From NCBI GenBank assembly GCA_025450555.1, contig JANWHF010000077.1:1-7600 (forward strand): a DNA stretch of 7,600 nucleotides, in the 5' to 3' direction. Numbering within the stretch: the first letter of the stretch is position 1; each line of letters begins with the position of its first letter. The notes under the pieces are model-generated. The model did no database searches, was not told the DNA's origin, and saw nothing but the letters and a program-made list of their open reading frames with translations. Origin of the DNA: Tepidisphaeraceae bacterium. GTDB lineage: Bacteria; Planctomycetota; Phycisphaerae; Tepidisphaerales; Tepidisphaeraceae. This document shows positions 5,465-7,600 of this stretch, piece after piece. Both the position numbers and the translations under genes were made by a program.

Positions 5465-6537
5465 TTGGAACTCCGCAAAATGTCACGCAAAGCCGTCATA
5501 TCCGGCGGCAAAGGGGCCTGAAGCGTGATCGTTTCCAGCGTTCCCGGGTGTACAAACGTGATTTCGAAGGCATGCAGAGCCTGCCGGGCAAAATTCAGCG
5601 ATTCATGCTCAAAAACATGCCCCCCATACATCGTATCGCCGACCAATGGATGGCCCCTGGCAGCCATATGGACGCGCAACTGGTGTGTCCTGCCGGTCTT
5701 GGGCGTCAACTTTACCAGGGCAAAGCGCTGTGCTGGCGGGGGGTTTTTACGGTCCGCGGGGTGATCGCCGGTATGTAAACGAATAGCGGGCGGCGTCTCA
5801 AAGGTCTCCAAAACTTCGTACTTTGTCACCGCCGGCCGGCCGCCGTTCTCCACCTTCCGCACCGCCTGTTTTTCCCGAACGTAGCGGTCCTTGCCGATGG
5901 GCAGATCGATCACATCGCCCAGCATCTCCGGCACGCCATGAATGATGGCCATGTAGGTCTTCTGGATCGTGCGATTTTCGAATTGCCGCGCAACGCGCCA
6001 GTGGGCCTCGTCGCTCTTGGCCACCAGCATGACGCCGGTCGTGTTGCGGTCGAGCCGATGCAGAATGCCCGGCCGCCAATTGCCGTTCACCGTGCTCCAA
6101 TTGCGGCCATAATGCACGAGGCCATTCACGAGCGTTCCGGTCCACTTTCCGCGTGCCGGATGAACGATTAAATCGGCCTGCTTGTTGAGCGCCAGCAAAT
6201 GATCGTCTTCGTAAACCACATCGAGCGGAATATCCTCCGGCACCAGCTCACTCACCGGCTTGGGCGGCGCTACCAGCTCGATTTCATCTCTTTCCTTGGG
6301 CTTGTAGCTTGCTTTGACCTGCCGGCCGTTGACCTTCACCATGCCTTCGTCGATGAGCCGCTGCACGTTGTTGCGCGACAAGTACGGCACGCGATCGACC
6401 AGATACTGATCGATCCGCCGGGTCAGCGTTTTGCTCAATCTGAAGTGATAATGCGCAACATCTCCCTCCTCCTCCGCAGCAACGCCCTCGCTGTCGGGAA
6501 GCGCAATCATTTCATCTTCGAAAAATTCAGAGGGCAT
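5437..6537 (-). CDS. rluD: RluA/RluD-family 23S rRNA pseudouridine synthase
   Basis: 366 residues from the ATG at 6537; the upstream bases have no good ribosome binding site. An acidic N-terminal extension (about 1-30) precedes an S4 RNA-binding domain (about 38-90, with RIDQYL and LSRNNVQRLIDEGMVKVNG). The catalytic domain contains ILHRLDRNTTGVML (158-171) with catalytic D163, KTGRTHQLRVHMAARGHPLVGD (280-301, the conserved structural motif III) and the RQALHAF...HP end (318-331). Family members isomerise uridines in helix 69 of 23S rRNA (RluD) or related sites; the S4 domain and length favour RluD, but RluC-like specificity is not excluded. About 22 extra residues (about 250-271, HTGDHPADRKNPPPAQ) interrupt the sheet before FALVKL. 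The last codons contain the tatA promoter. Confidence 0.9.
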   Translation of the reverse strand: MPSEFFEDEMIALPDSEGVAAEEEGDVAHYHFRLSKTLTRRIDQYLVDRVPYLSRNNVQRLIDEGMVKVNGRQVKASYKPKERDEIELVAPPKPVSELVPEDIPLDVVYEDDHLLALNKQADLIVHPARGKWTGTLVNGLVHYGRNWSTVNGNWRPGILHRLDRNTTGVMLVAKSDEAHWRVARQFENRTIQKTYMAIIHGVPEMLGDVIDLPIGKDRYVREKQAVRKVENGGRPAVTKYEVLETFETPPAIRLHTGDHPADRKNPPPAQRFALVKLTPKTGRTHQLRVHMAARGHPLVGDTMYGGHVFEHESLNFARQALHAFEITFVHPGTLETITLQAPLPPDMTALRDILRSSNSRSTESKV

Positions 6538-6556
6538 GGTAAGGCGGTGTCGGGAT

Positions 6557-6613
6557 TATGGGCGGTTTAACGTCCAGACAAGCCGTCGATCGCCCATATC
6601 CGTCTGGATCGAC
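6557..6613. repeat. Interleaved inverted repeats upstream of rluD
   Basis: Within the 87-base gap, TATGGGCG (6557-6564) pairs with CGCCCATA (6591-6598), TCCAGAC (6573-6579) pairs with GTCTGGA (6602-6608), and GTCGATC (6585-6591) pairs with GATCGAC (6607-6613). The first two interleave in the order A-B-A'-B', a pseudoknot topology; the third competes with both. It could be a folded rluD leader or a terminator of the HEPN operon, but there is no T run. Confidence 0.4.
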
Positions 6614-6624
6614 CTGCAATCGTA

Positions 6625-6984
6625 TCATCGGACACAGGTGATAACATATCCCTGGTCGATGGAGACGCCGGATATCTCGCCACGGACTTCTTCCAGACCA
6701 TGCTGAACGTTGATCATTCCCTGAAGTGCTTCGAGGAATCTGTCGTGATGGACGCCAATCGGCACGATTCTGGAAATCAGCAAAACCTGCTGCCGAGTCA
6801 GGGCGCGCGACAACGCCTGGGACAGCTCGCGAACGGCACGATGCTTATTATCATCGATCCAAGGCGATGAAACCAACAGGTCCCAGCGGCCCGGCGATTC
6901 TTCCCGAAGAAAAATGCCGAAAAGCTTGAACGGTCCCTTCTCCTCCTCGAGTCGCTGTTCAAGATTCTGAAGATTCAAGATCAT
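6625..6984 (-). CDS. Small partner of HEPN protein, degenerate nucleotidyltransferase-like
   Basis: 119 residues. The ATG at 6984 is chosen because it follows the HEPN stop by 5 bases, implying coupled translation; a longer frame to 7107 would overlap the HEPN gene deeply. After a helical N-terminus, residues 18-42 (GPFKLFGIFLREES, PGRW, DLLVSSPWI) follow the order of the minimal nucleotidyltransferase (MNT) core, FGSRARG...SDIDLLV, but the Ser after FG is Ile and the first Asp of D-x-D is missing (R33-W34-D35). The metal-binding site would therefore be incomplete. Residues 47-66 look helical and 68-76 (LLISRIVPI) strand-like. In HEPN/MNT modules the nucleotidyltransferase is the antitoxin; by position this could be an inactive antitoxin or a specificity subunit. 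It could equally be an unrelated alpha/beta protein. Confidence 0.7.
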   Translation of the reverse strand: MILNLQNLEQRLEEEKGPFKLFGIFLREESPGRWDLLVSSPWIDDNKHRAVRELSQALSRALTRQQVLLISRIVPIGVHHDRFLEALQGMINVQHGLEEVRGEISGVSIDQGYVITCVR

Positions 6985-6989
6985 TTCAC

Positions 6990-7385
6990 TTAGAGCACCG
7001 CCAGCAGCGATTCCACCGCACGGATCATTTCCATTGCTTCGCGCCGCGTGACCTGTCCGATCTTGTTGTAACGTACCTCGGGCTGCCATTGGCTTGCCTC
7101 CGACCATTCGGCTAGATGCCGGGCCTTGATCTTAGCCTCTCTGCCAGAAAGAGTCAGGAGGGTGTCAAGGTCATGCGTTCTAAAGCTGCTGAACCGTGAA
7201 AATTCTTTCTGCGTGCTTGGAAATCCCGACCAATGAAGGGCATTGCAGATGCGCGCCTTAAGCGAGCATTCGACGGCATAACCACAGAGATAAATTGCGC
7301 CGTCGTAGCGTCGTGCACGAAAAAGTGCCTGGGCGTCCTTGAGCCGCGCACGCGCGATGGCACGGAGGTCGGACCGACTGAGCAT
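6990..7385 (-). CDS. HEPN-domain protein, possible RNase toxin
   Basis: 131 residues from the ATG at 7385 (GGGGAAG lies 5 bases upstream; an in-frame stop follows further up). The sequence has the classic HEPN helix pair: ARLKDAQALFRARRYDGAIYLCGYAVECSLKARI (13-46), where a small-residue-rich helix ends in E-C-S-LKA. The middle has THDLDTLL (70-77), and the end carries VRYNK (104-108) before a last helix (MIRAVESLLAVL). The length is typical for the family. R64 and H71 form R-x6-H, within the R-x4-6-H spacing of RNase-active HEPN proteins, though its position in the fold is unverified. HEPN proteins are commonly paired with nucleotidyltransferases in toxin-antitoxin or stress modules; the next gene starts 5 bases later. 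Sampled lines in this pair are about 50-53% GC versus about 63% in rluD, so recent transfer is possible. Confidence 0.85.
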   Translation of the reverse strand: MLSRSDLRAIARARLKDAQALFRARRYDGAIYLCGYAVECSLKARICNALHWSGFPSTQKEFSRFSSFRTHDLDTLLTLSGREAKIKARHLAEWSEASQWQPEVRYNKIGQVTRREAMEMIRAVESLLAVL

Positions 7386-7433
7386 TCCATCTTCCCCATC
7401 GCTTTTACGAGATTATCATTCAGCTTTGAAACC

Positions 7434-7460
7434 TAAGGCGCCTCAGGCAAAGGAGCCTTA
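7434..7460 (-). terminator. Hairpin after the Thr-rich gene, weak terminator
   Basis: TAAGGC (7434-7439) pairs with GCCTTA (7455-7460), then after one mismatch CCT pairs with AGG, closing a 7-base loop. On the minus strand the stop codon of the Thr-rich frame is the first arm of the stem. Only a short T run (GGTTTC) follows, so termination may be partial and could let transcription reach the HEPN pair. Confidence 0.4.
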
Positions 7461-7600
7461 TTCCGAGCCATGCCCCGGAACCGTCGCAGGCAAAGTGGTT
7501 GGAACGGTCATGGCAGGATGGGTCGCGGAGGATTCGGTCGTCGACTGCGAAGTCGCGCCCTCGCCAGCCGGTTCCGTTGTCGGCGTCCTCGACCCAAGCA
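7458..7600 (-). CDS. C-terminus of a Thr/Ser/Pro-rich protein
   Basis: The minus-strand frame is open from the right edge to a TAA at 7460-7458, giving 46 visible residues rich in Thr, Ser, Pro, Ala and Glu (TPTTEPAGEGATSQSTTESS in part). Low-complexity tails of this kind are common on exported or envelope planctomycete proteins. The stop coincides with a hairpin, which supports this frame over the other open frame on this strand. No domain is visible, so the function cannot be told. The plus strand is also open here but reads like a shadow. Confidence 0.5.
   Translation of the reverse strand, partial: LGSRTPTTEPAGEGATSQSTTESSATHPAMTVPTTLPATVPGHGSE

Noticed and set aside
6985..7107. Longer start for the HEPN partner at 7107
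   Set aside because: It would overlap the HEPN gene by about 118 bases; the ATG at 6984 directly after the HEPN stop is the natural coupled start.

Overview
The window looks like chromosomal housekeeping and accessory DNA from a GC-rich bacterium, most likely a planctomycete. This is inferred from three protein-level traits: an N-terminal zinc ribbon beginning MIRFAC followed by a membrane domain, a small RRM-type RNA-binding protein with a glycine-rich tail, and Thr/Pro/Gln-rich C-termini such as ATTQP. No rRNA, tRNA, CRISPR array, insertion sequence or phage gene is visible.

Layout, left to right. A zinc-ribbon membrane protein (minus strand, runs off the left edge) lies divergent to a small exported coiled-coil protein (plus). 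The latter converges on a YaeI-like metallophosphoesterase (minus), which is divergent from a class I SAM-dependent methyltransferase (plus). The methyltransferase converges, with a 7-base gap, on an exported protein of unknown function (minus). From there to the right edge every gene is on the minus strand. In order of transcription, from right to left, they are: the tail of a Thr/Ser/Pro-rich protein, a HEPN-domain protein, a small protein that resembles a degenerate nucleotidyltransferase, an RluD-family pseudouridine synthase, TatA, the RRM protein with a clear intrinsic terminator, and the exported protein.

Functional picture. RluD (rRNA modification), the RRM protein (RNA binding) and TatA (protein export) are core functions, but they appear to be separately transcribed. 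TatA has its own promoter inside the end of rluD, and the RRM gene has its own leader and terminator. The HEPN gene and its partner are 5 bases apart, form a toxin-antitoxin-like pair, and have a visibly lower GC content than rluD. They are the most accessory-looking part of the window.

The most interesting non-coding signal is a consensus-like minus-strand promoter for tatA. It overlaps the rluD stop codon, and a 15-base palindrome fills the spacer between its -35 and -10 boxes. A 9-base inverted copy of one half lies in the tatA leader. Structured leaders also seem possible upstream of the RRM gene and of rluD. I see no large, complete, clearly new system; the HEPN pair and the tatA control region are the best leads.
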